Assembly: GCA_001839685.1 (NCBI GenBank)
Contig: MLAK01000573.1
Location: 4,268 to 68,267, forward strand
DNA: 64,000 nt
Source of the DNA: Tritrichomonas foetus
Taxonomy: Eukaryota > Parabasalia > Tritrichomonadida > Tritrichomonadidae
Direction: 5' to 3'
This document shows, one piece after another, positions 9,730 through 20,800 of this stretch (position 1 is its first letter; each line of letters begins with the position of its first letter). The translations under genes and the position numbers were made by a program. The notes beneath the pieces are model-generated. The model was not told where the DNA came from, made no database searches, and saw only the letters and a list, made by a program, of their open reading frames with translations.

Positions 9730-10524
9730 ATGGTGTTAGAAGTTCATTGCCTTGGAACAAATGGTTTTCACTCAACAGAGTCATCACATACTGCCTGCTA
9801 TATGATCCCTTCATTAGGTGTTATTTTTGACGCTGGAAGTGGATTTTTCAGGGTTGTGGATTTGATCAGGAAATGGGACCTTGAAGAAGTCAACATTTTC
9901 ATGAGCCATGGTCATATGGACCACATTGATGGCATCCATTCAACTTTGGAAATCATTGAAATGACAAAATGCAAGAAAGTTAATGTTTTTGCTGAACAAA
10001 AGGTTTTGAATGGAATCAAAACAATATTTGCTGATCCATTCTTTCCGTCCCTCCCACCAATGAACTTAATTCCACTTGATCTTGAGACATTTCATGAAAT
10101 TTCATTGACTTGTCCGAATCCAAATATTGAAAATAATTGTGGAAATCCAACAATTGAAGTAAAAGTGAATTATTTCCCACTTAAGCATACAACTACATGC
10201 TTTGGATATGTTCTTGAAGCTTTAGGAAAACGAATTGCTTATGTCACTGACACTTCATCAAATCCATGCTCGACTTACATCAAAAACCTGGAGAATCTTG
10301 ATACACTTTTCCATGAAGTTCATTCAATTAATGAGGAACAGTCAGTAAAGTTCGGACACACTGATGCTGAAAACTTAGCGAAAGTTTGTAATATAGTGAA
10401 ACCAAAGAAACTAGTAACAATTCACCATAATCCAAATGGAGATCGTTACGAAATTGTTGATTTCATAAAGAAAGAATTTTGTGACGTGGTTGCAGCCGAA
10501 GACAAAATGATTATTTCCATATAA
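9730..10524 (+). CDS. Metallo-beta-lactamase-fold hydrolase (RNase Z/phosphodiesterase-like)
   Basis: A 264-residue single-domain protein. The zinc-binding HxHxDH motif is SHGHMDHIDG (about residues 58-67). Later metal ligands are visible as a His in PLKHTTTCFGY (about 155), an Asp in YVTDTSS (about 172), and a His in TIHHNP near the C-terminus. The PLKHTTTCFGY block resembles the equivalent segment of RNase Z/ElaC enzymes, and the protein is about the size of short RNase Z or cyclic-phosphodiesterase members, but the flexible arm that binds tRNA is not obvious. The call is therefore limited to an MBL-fold hydrolase of the RNase Z/PhnP/cPDE group. There is no targeting signal. The start is well supported by tandem initiators. 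Confidence 0.85.
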   Translation: MVLEVHCLGTNGFHSTESSHTACYMIPSLGVIFDAGSGFFRVVDLIRKWDLEEVNIFMSHGHMDHIDGIHSTLEIIEMTKCKKVNVFAEQKVLNGIKTIFADPFFPSLPPMNLIPLDLETFHEISLTCPNPNIENNCGNPTIEVKVNYFPLKHTTTCFGYVLEALGKRIAYVTDTSSNPCSTYIKNLENLDTLFHEVHSINEEQSVKFGHTDAENLAKVCNIVKPKKLVTIHHNPNGDRYEIVDFIKKEFCDVVAAEDKMIISI

Positions 10525-10879
10525 ACATTTTTTATTTAATCAATTATTCTTATTACTTTCCTATTTTAACTTTTCATCATTTTCTACATTTATCACCAGT
10601 CAGAAGCAAATTCGAAAAGATTATTTGGATCTCTATAGGTATGAAATCATTCATTTCTCTGAATAGTCTAGTTTTGGGAAAAAAAATTACATCAAATAGT
10701 ATAATCAATTACAGAAACTATTTTATTCTTGTTGAATTTGAGTTTTGTTGATAATAGACATTTCTAATATCTCTTCATTTCATATTCACCTTTATGATAT
10801 TGCAGGTTTTCGAATACATTTAGTTTAATTACAAGAGAAAGGGATAGATTAAAGATTAGAAATCCTAAAAATATATTTT
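10525..10879. other. Intergenic region, no gene seen
   Basis: AT-rich, with no supported gene. A 62-codon minus-strand frame at 10764-10952 overlaps the neighbouring relic in another frame and is not accepted as a gene. Confidence 0.45.
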
Positions 10880-11420
10880 GATATAAAAACAAGGTTATAC
10901 TTTTGAAATACAAGGTGTCCTTAGTACACGAACATGTTCTGTGACAAAACATGCATTTTTTGAGATAGGATGTGAAGACGATTGATTTCCATGTTCTTGA
11001 GGTGTATTGGCCTTTAAATCACTGTTGGAATTTTTGATTAATTTTCATTGTTGATGTTCTTCATCATATTCTTCATTATTATATAACTTTTGAACATCAT
11101 TTTTAGATATATTAATAGCTGCTAGGAATCATTTTAATAAATTTATAGAACTCAAAAGTTCATTTTTTTCTTTCAAAAAAATATTTTCATTTTTCCATTT
11201 TTTTTTATTTTCTCTAATTGTTCATGATTTATGATGATAATTGGAGTGTTTTACATAGTTGATATTTATTGAATTAATTCATCATTCTTTTCATTCTGTA
11301 ATGAAATTTCGTGTTGAATTTCTTTTATTGATTCCTTGAGTCTTTTTTTTTTTTTTCACTTTTATTTTTGTTGTTTTTCTTTTTACTCTTTTTTCTTCAT
11401 TATCATATTCCTCTTTTAAA
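10880..11420 (-). pseudogene. Decayed coiled-coil protein gene (fragment)
   Basis: One minus-strand frame from about 11340 down to about 10893 reads as a K/E/N/Q-rich coiled-coil-like protein, for example LKESIKEIQHEISLQNEKND, then HEQLEKIKKKWKNENIFLKE, then NDVQKLYNNEEYDEEHQQ. It is interrupted by at least four in-frame stops (TAA, TAA, TGA, TGA). Further upstream the reading continues (KEEYDNEEKRVKRK) in a different frame, across a run of 14 A residues at about 11343-11356, so a frameshift is likely. This is what a decayed gene looks like; no intact parent is in the window. No function can be assigned. Confidence 0.5.
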
Positions 11421-11802
11421 TAAGAAAGTCACTTCGCATTTACACACTTTATAGTCAAAAAGACACAAAAACATTCGAGTCAAAAGTCAAGCCAATGTTC
11501 AAATCGTTTAGATCTTAACATATTTTTATTTTTTGCCATTTTTCATATTTTGGCTTTATTTTACTCAATGATCCTAACTGAATGAACACATGCCAACTTC
11601 ATGAGGTATGTTCAATTATAGTATATGTCATTTGAATATCAAGCCGAAAGAACGATATTTTTTTCAGTGTCAGCTTCTCTGTTCAAATTCGCCTTTTGAT
11701 TAATCTTCTTCAAAGGGCAAGGAGATACCTCGAGGAGAAAAAGTCATGGCAGAAATTGGAAATGAAATGTGATAGAATAATTTTTATTGTAATTGATTAA
11801 CT
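11421..11802. other. Intergenic region, no gene seen
   Basis: Separates the coiled-coil relic from the 3' end of the Nim-like gene. I see no coding or RNA feature. Confidence 0.45.
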
Positions 11803-12324
11803 TTACATAATGCTTCTTTTTCCAGAGATCGATTCGGCAGATAATTTGAAAACCGCTGTCTTCGCCATTTGAACTGGCTTTAAAGGTCCTGTTGGCTGGC
11901 CGTACTTCTCCAGGATTGCAACGAGGCCTTCTTCGCGCTCGATCTGATCTTCTATCAATTCGATTTTTCCTTCGGCGAAAACTGACTCGTAGTTCATTGA
12001 GGCTGAACATGGCATGCCTGGCCTGGCGTTCTTCACACTCATGTTTCCGACGAGTGATACGCAGGCATTTCCGTTTGATTTAATTACGTCATTTTTCCTT
12101 CCTTGAGTGGCGGCGTGAAAATAGAAAGTCGGGTTAACGTCTTTGTCCGACCATTTAACGGCGAACGACATTGGAACGATATATGGACGACCTCCATCGT
12201 TGAGGCCGAGTGACGCGACTGAGCAGTTCTTGAGAATAGAAAGAATGCCTTCTTTGGAGGCAACAAGGCGATCGTTTCGACGCATTTTGGAAATACCTGT
12301 TCGAATGAAAGATGAAAGAAGCAT
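11803..12324 (-). CDS. Nim/PNPOx-like flavin-binding split beta-barrel protein with putative hydrogenosomal leader
   Basis: A 173-residue protein. From about residue 14 the sequence (MRRNDRLV...ILKNCSVASLGLNDGGRPYIVPMSF) follows the bacterial NimA/pyridoxamine-phosphate-oxidase-like family. Such proteins bind FMN and some reduce 5-nitroimidazoles. The middle (FYFHAATQGRKNDVIKSNG) matches the family's flavin-contact region. The 13 residues before it (MLLSSFIRTGISK) look like a trichomonad hydrogenosomal presequence: ML start, Ser, and a single Arg near the end. The ATG at 12324 has a TCATA initiator upstream (12333-12337); the alternative ATG at 12285 would remove the leader. GC content and codon use are clearly higher than in neighbours, suggesting transfer from a bacterium. 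Hydrogenosomal location and drug relevance are inference. Confidence 0.75.
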   Translation of the reverse strand: MLLSSFIRTGISKMRRNDRLVASKEGILSILKNCSVASLGLNDGGRPYIVPMSFAVKWSDKDVNPTFYFHAATQGRKNDVIKSNGNACVSLVGNMSVKNARPGMPCSASMNYESVFAEGKIELIEDQIEREEGLVAILEKYGQPTGPLKPVQMAKTAVFKLSAESISGKRSIM

Positions 12325-12332
12325 TCTGATAA

Positions 12333-12337
12333 TATGA
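12333..12337 (-). promoter_or_regulatory. Initiator-like element (TCATA)
   Basis: On the minus strand TCATA lies 8 bases upstream of the ATG at 12324. It supports the longer, leader-bearing start of the Nim-like gene. Confidence 0.45.
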
Positions 12338-12398
12338 TGGTTAATTGAATTCACCTAAATTAGCGATTGAAATGGGTAATTGATAACTTTTTCAATCG

Positions 12399-12536
12399 CT
12401 ATATGATCATGCACCCTTCCGATGAATTTCGCTTTTTGACACTTAAAATTGGCCAATGTGATGTGACTTTTCGGTCCCCTTCGGCTCGTCGGCCATTGTC
12501 CCTGAAGGAGGCCCTGCAGCATGAATACGGCTCCAT
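12399..12536 (-). other. GC-rich island with 45-codon ORF upstream of the Nim-like gene
   Basis: About 12466-12536 is roughly 60% G+C in a background near 30%. An ATG-initiated 45-codon minus-strand frame (12536 to the stop at 12399) covers it, starting MEPYSCCRASFRDNGRRAEG, and ends about 75 bases before the Nim-like ATG. It matches no protein or RNA family I know. It could be part of the same transferred segment, an upstream ORF, a regulatory region or an unrecognised RNA gene. Confidence 0.3.
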
Positions 12537-13645
12537 ATGAGATATTTTTGTTTTTTCCTTCTACACTTCGATAAGATAGAGGAGAATCAAATATTTATTG
12601 ATTTGGCAAAGGCATTCGGTTTTGGTCAAATATTTGACAATGACAATAACATCAAAGAATTTTTCTTAAGAGAATTGGCATTTTACATTCGATTAATTCA
12701 ATGAAAGTACATTTTATTTTTCACAAAAATTGAAATGAATAAATTTCTTTTTCTTTAATTAATAAAGGATTTGAAATAAAAACAAAAATTGAAATAAATA
12801 AATACGGAATTTCTCAACTCGTCAAGATCCAGGGAATAAATGTTTAACAACGAGTTTCAACCCAAATTCATAATATGATAATCGATGATTTAGTGATCTT
12901 TATGAAATGACATCCAAAAAACGAAATATATAAAAAAATAACTTTGGCCATTGGTTTACCGCTTCTTATTCCACATAAATATCACTATTACACTATATAT
13001 GTTAGCACATTGCATGTATAGCCAATAGTAGGCCATTTGAAAATAAAAATTCAAAAAATTAAATTTCGAATATGACTTATTCAATCAACGCAAATCGATT
13101 ATACACAATTTAAATTGATTTAGAGTTAATTTTAATATAATTAACCCATTTTCTGTATCAAAATTGACAAATTTGATTAACTTCCAATCAAAATTCACAT
13201 ATTTTGATGTCGAATAGAAAAAGAACATATTTCCCGATCTTATCAAGCAATATAGACCAATAAAAATAATCGATATTTAAATTTTTGTAAATCTGAAAAA
13301 ATGATTGTTTTTTTATTTAAAACCATTATCAGACGAATTTCATCAAGAGATATGAAATTACGAATGCTGAAGAGTTTTTTACCAGAAATTCATAGAAATT
13401 TCTATGCTCATTCAATATCAGTATCTTTCAAATTGTTATTTCAATTGAATGAAACAAATGTATTATTTTATTGAATGTAATGAGTCAATATTTTGAATAG
13501 TTCAACAAAAATTGGCAATTTTGAGACAAATTTTTTTCGGAAAAATATTCTATCAATATTGAAATTTATTAGAATTTTTTGTCTCAAAAATCTCAAATCA
13601 ACTTTGATATTTATCATATTCAACAAATTGATATTAACAACATGT
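12537..13645. other. Intergenic region, no gene seen
   Basis: About 1.1 kb, very AT-rich. Open frames are short, start at TTG/GTG and have chance-like composition. A 10-bp palindrome, AGAAATTTCT, occurs near 13395-13404. Confidence 0.5.
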
Positions 13646-14224
13646 TTAATAAATATTTCTCATCTTTTTATGTCTCATCACTTCTGTAATTTGTTTAATT
13701 ATTACATTTCGAGTGTCAATATTATCCCAATTGTCATCCATCCAAGAAAACCGTATTACTTGACTTCTATTTTCATCTCTTTGAGGTGCAGCATGAGGGG
13801 AAAGCTTAGACTTTAAGGATTCATAAATTGAATTAAATTCTTTTTGAGTTATGATCCTATTGAATGTTTTAATCATCCATTTATATGGTCTACTATCTTC
13901 CATTATAAAACCAATAATCTTTTGTTTTGATTTTTGAATTCGATATTTCTCATATTTATAATTTTTGTTCTTTGGCGGTTTTTGATTATTTTTGTCGTCA
14001 TTCGAAGCTTGTTTACGTGTTTCTTTGTCTCCCAGTTGCGTATTTTTTGAGGCACTATCATTCGGAAGAAAAAATGATTTATTTGTTGGATTTAATGAAA
14101 AATAAATGTTTTTTCGTCTTTTTTCGAGCGGAGGAATTTCTATTTCATCATCAATGTTGACGAATGCAGGCCATGATTTATCGACAGTCCCTTTTGGAGG
14201 AGATTTATTTGGTTCTTTATTCAT
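13646..14224 (-). CDS. Hypothetical lysine- and asparagine-rich protein
   Basis: A 192-residue protein from the ATG at 14224; the frame extends upstream only through a TTG. The N-terminal half is low-complexity and charged (K, N, P, D, Q). The C-terminal half (about residues 100-190) looks ordered, with aromatic-rich segments such as SRPYKWMIKTFNRIIT and IRFSWMDDNWDNID, and ends in a basic tail (VMRHKKMRNIY). I do not recognise a family. There is no signal peptide or membrane helix. It is isolated, with relics on both sides, so it could be a truncated remnant, but the frame is intact and the composition is protein-like in the second half. Confidence 0.45.
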   Translation of the reverse strand: MNKEPNKSPPKGTVDKSWPAFVNIDDEIEIPPLEKRRKNIYFSLNPTNKSFFLPNDSASKNTQLGDKETRKQASNDDKNNQKPPKNKNYKYEKYRIQKSKQKIIGFIMEDSRPYKWMIKTFNRIITQKEFNSIYESLKSKLSPHAAPQRDENRSQVIRFSWMDDNWDNIDTRNVIIKQITEVMRHKKMRNIY

Positions 14225-15107
14225 ATATCCATCCAAAATTATGAAACCGATTTTGACTTTTGTGAATATTTCAGCAGAGAAAAACAATTCCGAACAAGTT
14301 TTCCGTGGGACTTTGAGAACTTGGATTTATTTCGAAGAAATTTTGAATGACCCTTTAGTGATTCAAATGTCTTTCAAAATATCTTTCAAAATGTCTCTGT
14401 AATTTTCAAAGAAAGAAAGACTTTTCGATGATTTTTTTAAAGGAAAATTAAAAAAACTATGACCAAATGACGATAGAAGCACTAGCTTGTATGATGTCTA
14501 AGTATCACTTCTTTATTATGCTGCTATCTGAAACATTGAAGTTTTCTAGGAATGGCAACCTTAATTTCATTTTTTATGATGCGACAATCAATAGTTTCAG
14601 AAAGCATTGAATTGTTTCAAAGAAATCTAAGCATTCCCAAACACTTTCTGAGAAAAGAATTTTACGATCACATAAATGTGATTAAGTAAAAAGATCATAA
14701 TTTTTCTTTCAAAATAAACTCTTTGATACATATTTTAATGAATTAAAATATTATATAAAGCATGAAATATATAAATTAATTTTACAAAGAGTTTATTCAT
14801 GTATTTAACCATTACATGAGCGAATTAAGCTCAGATATTATTTCTGATAAAATTTTTGAATTAATTTTGATATTTCAGTTCTGAGATGAAAGAAAAAATA
14901 ATCATGATTTGAATGACCTGTCATAAACTGTTATTTCAGCCTACTACACATCTGATGGCAACAATAATATGAAATAGATTAGTTTGCATGAGAATATTGA
15001 AGGTATATAGGGATTAATGTTCTGGACTAATTTTTCATGATAAAAGAATAAAGCATCGAAACTTTTTGAAAAAGTTCATTGTCGGCATTTTTCGATTCAT
15101 TACATAA
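14225..15107. other. Intergenic region with possible short relic
   Basis: AT-rich. A + strand stretch at about 14490-14690 reads partly like protein (ATG-initiated, NFIFYDATINSFRKH then a stop, then more open sequence), which could be a further decayed gene, but it is too short to assign. TCATT at 15097-15101 precedes the kinase relic. Confidence 0.3.
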
Positions 15108-15661
15108 ATGGCCCAATGTCTGACTAAATATCTATTTAATTATTCAGGAAAGTTTGTGTGTTTATATGGCCAAATATTCAGAAATATCATATCTTTTTTT
15201 TCGTTGTCAATGAATGGAGTGGATCTTGATTTCTCTGACGATGAATTACTCACTGATCACTTACAATACTACACATCTTCCCGAGCAATAATCCAGTTAA
15301 AATGTGTTGATTTGAATCATTTCATCATCAGAAAAGAATTCAATATTCAAAACCAAATTTACATGAATAGTATTAATATGGCATATGAGTATATTAAATG
15401 AGAGTACCAAGCATTGAAATTTCTCAAACATCCATGCGTCATCCAAATATTTAGCTCAATGATGAAAATGACATATCTCTGTAATCTCATTTGAAACTGG
15501 CGGTTCACTTCGAGAAATTCTTCAGGCAGAAGATTGAAATGCGAATATCACTGGTTGGGACAATACTCAGAAATTCATTGTTTGTTACGGAATTGCACAT
15601 TTATTGCGGTTTATTGATAGTAAGGATTATATTTATCGGGATTTAAAACTTGAAAATATTT
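15108..15661 (+). pseudogene. Truncated, decayed protein kinase gene
   Basis: The first frame (97 codons, ATG at 15108) ends at a TGA (15399-15401), but the same frame continues with a kinase N-lobe-like piece, EYQALKFLKHPCVIQIFS. After a frameshift near 15488 the next frame reads FETGGSLREILQAED, a stop at about 15536, then NANITGWDNTQKFIVCYGIA, and ends with the catalytic-loop remnant IYRDLKLENI before a TAA. HRDLKxxN has become YRDLKLEN. The activation loop and C-lobe are missing. The features match the large trichomonad TKL-like kinase family. A TCATT motif at 15097-15101 may be its old initiator. Confidence 0.75.
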
Positions 15662-15859
15662 AAAAATTAAAAATCAACGTGAGCACTTTTCGTTAATTTG
15701 ACTTTTCATTTGACCTTAAATGTTCACGTCATAACTGAAGCATTTTAATTATTAAGAAATTCGATAAAGAAGTGAATTAAAAATGATAATGAATGAAATG
15801 GATAAATTATTGAATTCTATACATGATTTACTAAAACAAACATATGAAAAATAAAAAAA

Positions 15860-16573
15860 TTAGTTGAACATTAAACCCAATTGTCCAATTGAACATGGAA
15901 AATCAATACTTCTTTTGTTGAATGGAACAACTTCGATTGGGCTTTGTTGAACAGGTTCTGGAAATTCCGGGGTAGAACTTTTTGAAGTGGACTGAGAAAC
16001 AATCGGCTTTGTCTTTAATGAAACTCCATTTTCATCTTCGCTTGAGGAGCAACTTGTTGGTTCTGGTGTTGTTTCATTGTCATTTTCGCTTAAAACAAGG
16101 AAGTTATTTCTTTGTAAAAGTTGATAGCGATTCTTTAAGGAAACACCACTTCTTCCTTTAAAAAGTGGTGCCATCTTAGACCATTGTGGGCCAATTTCCT
16201 GATATTGCCAGATCAAAAGGTCATCTTCTTCGGCTGTCCATTGATTATGGTTATTTGAATCAGGTGAAAGGAAATACTTCCATCGTTCACGACATTGGCG
16301 CATAGAACGGCCAGGCATCAGCAATGCGATTGCTTTCCATGATTTCATTCCGAAAATTTGAACATAATTTACAAGAAGGGAATCTTCTTCAGGTGTAAAC
16401 TTGGTACGAGCTGAGTTATTCATGATTGAGGTATTTACTGGTGGAAGGCTTGATGTTGGAGTATGTAACATGAGATGGAAGACTTTGTGATTTTTGATTT
16501 TATTCTTAAATTTCATTATCTTTGAATTTTCAAGGAAATACACAATTTTAAGGGAATTGTGAATATCAGACAT
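15860..16573 (-). CDS. Two-repeat Myb-like DNA-binding protein
   Basis: A 237-residue protein with two SANT/Myb repeats: the first at about residues 56-105 (FTPEEDSLLVNYVQIFGMKSW ... QCRERWKYFL) and the second at about 110-155 (WTAEEDDLLIWQYQEIGPQW ... KNRYQLL). The regularly spaced tryptophans and the R-E-R-W-K recognition helix are intact. The tail is Ser/Thr/Pro- and acid-rich, as in small trichomonad Myb transcription factors that bind promoter elements. The N-terminal 50 residues are poorly conserved-looking; ATGs at residues 20, 35 and 51 are possible alternatives. A TCATT motif (16591-16595, minus strand) lies about 18 bases upstream of the first ATG. Nuclear location is inferred from the family. 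Confidence 0.9.
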   Translation of the reverse strand: MSDIHNSLKIVYFLENSKIMKFKNKIKNHKVFHLMLHTPTSSLPPVNTSIMNNSARTKFTPEEDSLLVNYVQIFGMKSWKAIALLMPGRSMRQCRERWKYFLSPDSNNHNQWTAEEDDLLIWQYQEIGPQWSKMAPLFKGRSGVSLKNRYQLLQRNNFLVLSENDNETTPEPTSCSSSEDENGVSLKTKPIVSQSTSKSSTPEFPEPVQQSPIEVVPFNKRSIDFPCSIGQLGLMFN

Positions 16574-17816
16574 TGGACATTGAATATTGAAATGATTTGT
16601 TTGAATTGCCCGGGAGGGAATTAAAAATCCAGAAAAAAAGGAATTGTGAAGATTCTATAATTGAATATATAATTTTGAATAATAATTTGAATCTTCTTCA
16701 AATATTTCAATTGTTATTTAACCAAAATGGTAATTTTTCTGAGCAAAATAAATGGATCACAAACAAATTTCTGCGGGATTCCGATTTCACATATGGTATT
16801 TTACGCTCCTTTCATCAGAAACAGCTCTTCAATGGGAGATTAGGCATAATAGCTATGTGGATATAAATTATAGCATTCTTCAGAATTTTTTATTACTCTC
16901 AAATGTTATTTTAAAAAGTTTGATCAAAATTTCCGCTAAAAGACTTCACACAGTAACAAATAAGAACTTTTTGAAATAAACAAAAACTTTTTCAATACAT
17001 TCCACTCTCGTTAGAAATACAGCTGTTGGGAAATTTCATGATTTATAATGTATAGCATCTAATTAGATAAATTTCGAACTAAAAAATTTTGATCGCGAGT
17101 GAGATGATTTAGCGGAAAGACAATATTGAATGGGATCGATTTTTAAGGATGATTGAAAAATAAAAAAATCATCACAAATTATTTTATTTATTCAAAATTT
17201 TCAATGGATATATATACATTAGCTTGATCGGTTTTTTTCCCCCAAAGCATTTTCTGAACTTTATTTCTCCTAAATAATAAATCTCACTAAATCCTCTTCC
17301 ATATTACGCCAATATGATATACCGACATACAGGGACTCAAATTACTTTTTCATCCAGAAAATTTTCGGATAGGTGCATTTCTGGAATCTTCTCGAAAGAA
17401 AACCAGAATAAATAATTGAATCCTTTCAATTTTGATCACATGATAAAAAAATGGTTTCACCAATTTTAAGATTTCTTGTTGAGTTATTAGTTCTTCATTC
17501 TTTCATCGAAAGAAATTCATATATCTAATAAAAAAATTGAAATCAGTTAATTTTATCTATTGAATACTATTCATATTTTATTCCTCTCAAACTTTTATAT
17601 CCTCATAGAAAAAAACATTTCAAAAAAATTTTGAATAGATTGTGAAGATCTAACGTTAGCTTCTCCTCTCAAAAAAATATACCAAGAAATTCACCAATTC
17701 CTCAGTATTAGATTGTATTATGCTTTTTTCATGCTATACATTATAAAGAACAATAAATATTAACTATATTATTCCATTATGAAAGTTTTTAATAATATTA
17801 ATCCAAATCTTGCGGA
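16574..17816. other. Intergenic region, no gene seen
   Basis: About 1.2 kb, AT-rich. Two + strand frames of 75-89 codons start at 16597 (TTG) and 16752 and have no recognisable feature. I see no RNA gene. Confidence 0.45.
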
Positions 17817-20800
17817 TTAATCACTTGTATACCTCAAGGATTCATAAATTGTTTCTTCATTATTGATATCTGCAAATAATTCGTTCAACTTGTCATTGTC
17901 GAATAAATTATGGTCTTTATGCAATTTATCGAATTTTTCGACTAGTTCGTCTAAATGCGCTGCTTTGAGGAATTTCTCAAGTTTTCTGAATAACAAAACA
18001 ACAGCAGAAAACTTGGAATTTTTGAGGAAATTTTTTTCAGTAACAATACTTGCAATATCAACAATGTTTAAATGCTCACTAACAGTTTTGAAGGCTTCAT
18101 CAGTAATATATAAATGAGCTCTTTCATCGATCGATGCCTTGAGAAGTTGTTTTGCAAAATCAAATTTGGCTGATTTTGAATCTTTCCAAGCTTTTGTTGA
18201 AATTATTTCTTCTTCACTTAAATTACAAATTGGCTTGAAAAGTTCGACAGCTTCATTATTAGGTTCTAACATTTCAATATTAGCCTTCATAATGCTTTTC
18301 ATACTGATTTTTCCAATTCGGATTTTCGTAATTGGAGTCATCGCATCAACCTTAAAATCAGGTGATTTATATTTTTGTTTATTCATGATTTCGATGTTCG
18401 CCGGATTTAATTTTTCAGCTTGAGTGAGGTAGCAAACGTAAGAAGTGTGAGATTTCCAGGATTTCATGCCAGCTTTAGAAAGACCCGTGTAAACAAATTC
18501 AGGGAAAACTGGGTAAAGTTCATCTAGGTTATTAAGAATCACATCTATTCGTTCTTTCATGTATTCATATGTAGATATATCGCATCGCTTTTGTTTTATA
18601 TAGTTTCTAAAGAATGATCTTACATATGAAGGTGGCTTGAAGTTCATAAATGATGAAAATTCGGCATTTACATCATAATAAGTTTTGGCATTTATCATAA
18701 TATTCCAAATAAGATCTTGTTTAACCAGACCTCTGAGAGCAATTACCAGAAAGAGCTCAGATGCTTGTGAAGATGAAATTAAGAAGTTAATGACAAGATG
18801 AATCAGAGAACTCGGAATGAAAATACCGGCATTCTTTCGTATTACTGCAAATATTGATTGGAATGTTTCAGTTCCAAGTGAAATTGGATTTTGAAGTTCA
18901 TTCAAATCGATAAATGAAAGGAAACGTTGATGTGGAATAAAGTTCGAAGGTAAGAAGTAATTACATTTCATTTTGCTTCGATCAGACAGGAATATATCTG
19001 AGAAGGTACCAGCAAAATCATTATAAGTGACAGTACCAGGATAGGCTTCAAGACATCTTAACATTTCATTCAAAATGGATTGTACATCTTTCGTAGAATC
19101 ATGAAACTCACCAACTATTCGAATTGGAGAATACAATTGATATTGATCTAAATGCAATCCTATGATTGATCGAAGAAGATACCATTCAAATATACCAATT
19201 GTTGTTGGATTATTGAAATAAGGAAGAATATTTACAGCGCCATAACCAATACCAATTAAAAATAAGCAATTATTAGCAAAGCCATCAATTTCTTGATCAT
19301 TTATTTGCTTACTTGCTGCGTATTGTAGCAAAAGTACTGCTGCAAAAAGGGATAATTTATTTTCATGTGATAATTCTATTAAATTGATCCATTTTTGTAC
19401 ATCAATTTCCAAATTATGAGTGATTGCATAACTTAAATAACCACATGTCAAACGAATATCTTCTTTGGCATGTTCTAAAACAAAGCTATTGATTTCTTCA
19501 ACTTGATCATCAGGAATCTTTTGATTAGAATGCCATAAGAATGAAATAAGACCATATTGTGTATTCGGCTCAAATTTATGAATAGATGGACCTTCTTTAA
19601 TTTTAACATCAGCATCGAAAACAAAGCTCTGTTCAACGCTACAGTTATTTTCATTTGGTTTTTCTTGATTATTTTCATTGCTGTTTTTGGTATTGACTGT
19701 ATCAGTGATCCAATCAATTTCTGGAATCTTTTCGCGGCATTCTTGAGCCCATTCTTTATGCTTTTCTGCAGTGAAAGCAGAAAATGTTGGCATGAGTGGT
19801 AGCGGCTGATCAATGAATTCTTGGAATTCTTCAGCAAGCTGATAATCCTTTGCAATTGCATTTTCAATATAATCATGGATTTTCATTACAGCTCCTGCTT
19901 TGCTTGGACCGCGACTTGCAAGGTAAGCACGCACAAATTCTTTGGAAGCACCATAGTTATATTGTTCATCATTGAGCCAATCAACAAAAATATTAATTTG
20001 AAGATCATATTTTTTTTCAAGAGTTTCGCTGTATGGATACAGTTTTGAATTATGTGCTTCAATCATACAAACGAAAAGATTACAGCTATCCTCAGGAATA
20101 ATTCTAACCAAATAACGTGCAGCAATAAGAAGGAAGTTAATTACAGAGGAAGTTAAATAACCATTCGTGTAATCTTTCGTGGCAATTATTGTTCGTACAA
20201 TTGGACGTAAAAAGTTTGCACCAAAATTAGAATAATCAAACGAATATTTCAGATTTCTCATTAAATTGCGAATGGTTCCTTCAGAAAACCATAATTCGTC
20301 TGAAAATTCCATTACAATATATCTTTTTGGAAGAATCCAACGATCTTCAAAACCAAGATAATCGCATGATACTTTTAATAAAGTACACAATTGTTTAAAG
20401 ATCAGTGGACCTGATTTTTCAGGTTGTTGACAGAAAATATCGGTCACTATAGAAAGATCCTTAGGTTCAATTAATTGCAAGCATAAGAATTCATTAATGA
20501 AGGAAAGTTCGACATTTTTAATAAACAAAAAGTTTTGATATGAAAACTCTGAAAACCAATCTAACTTTGAAGAATCTATCCATACGTTTAAAGTATCAAT
20601 CGCATTCTTTAATTTATTGTTATATTCTTTTGAATGGTTCCCTTTGATTAAATCATATACAATACTTGATAGTTTCTTTGAATCTCCTTTTAATGCAATC
20701 AATTGAATTAAACTCAATTTAGTTGTTTCACTAAGTTGGTGCAAAGACATAAATATTTTAGTATAAATGATTTGTAATCTCTTTTTGTATTCTTCAGACA

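Noticed and set aside
12084..12337. Small frames on both strands inside the Nim-like gene
   Set aside because: They overlap the clearly family-like frame and have no start signal; they are shadows created by the GC-richer codons.
17127..17146. 16-base match (AATGGGATCGATTTTT) between intergenic DNA near 17.1 kb and near 51.3 kb
   Set aside because: One short AT-biased match in 64 kb is close to chance and there is no further similarity on either side.
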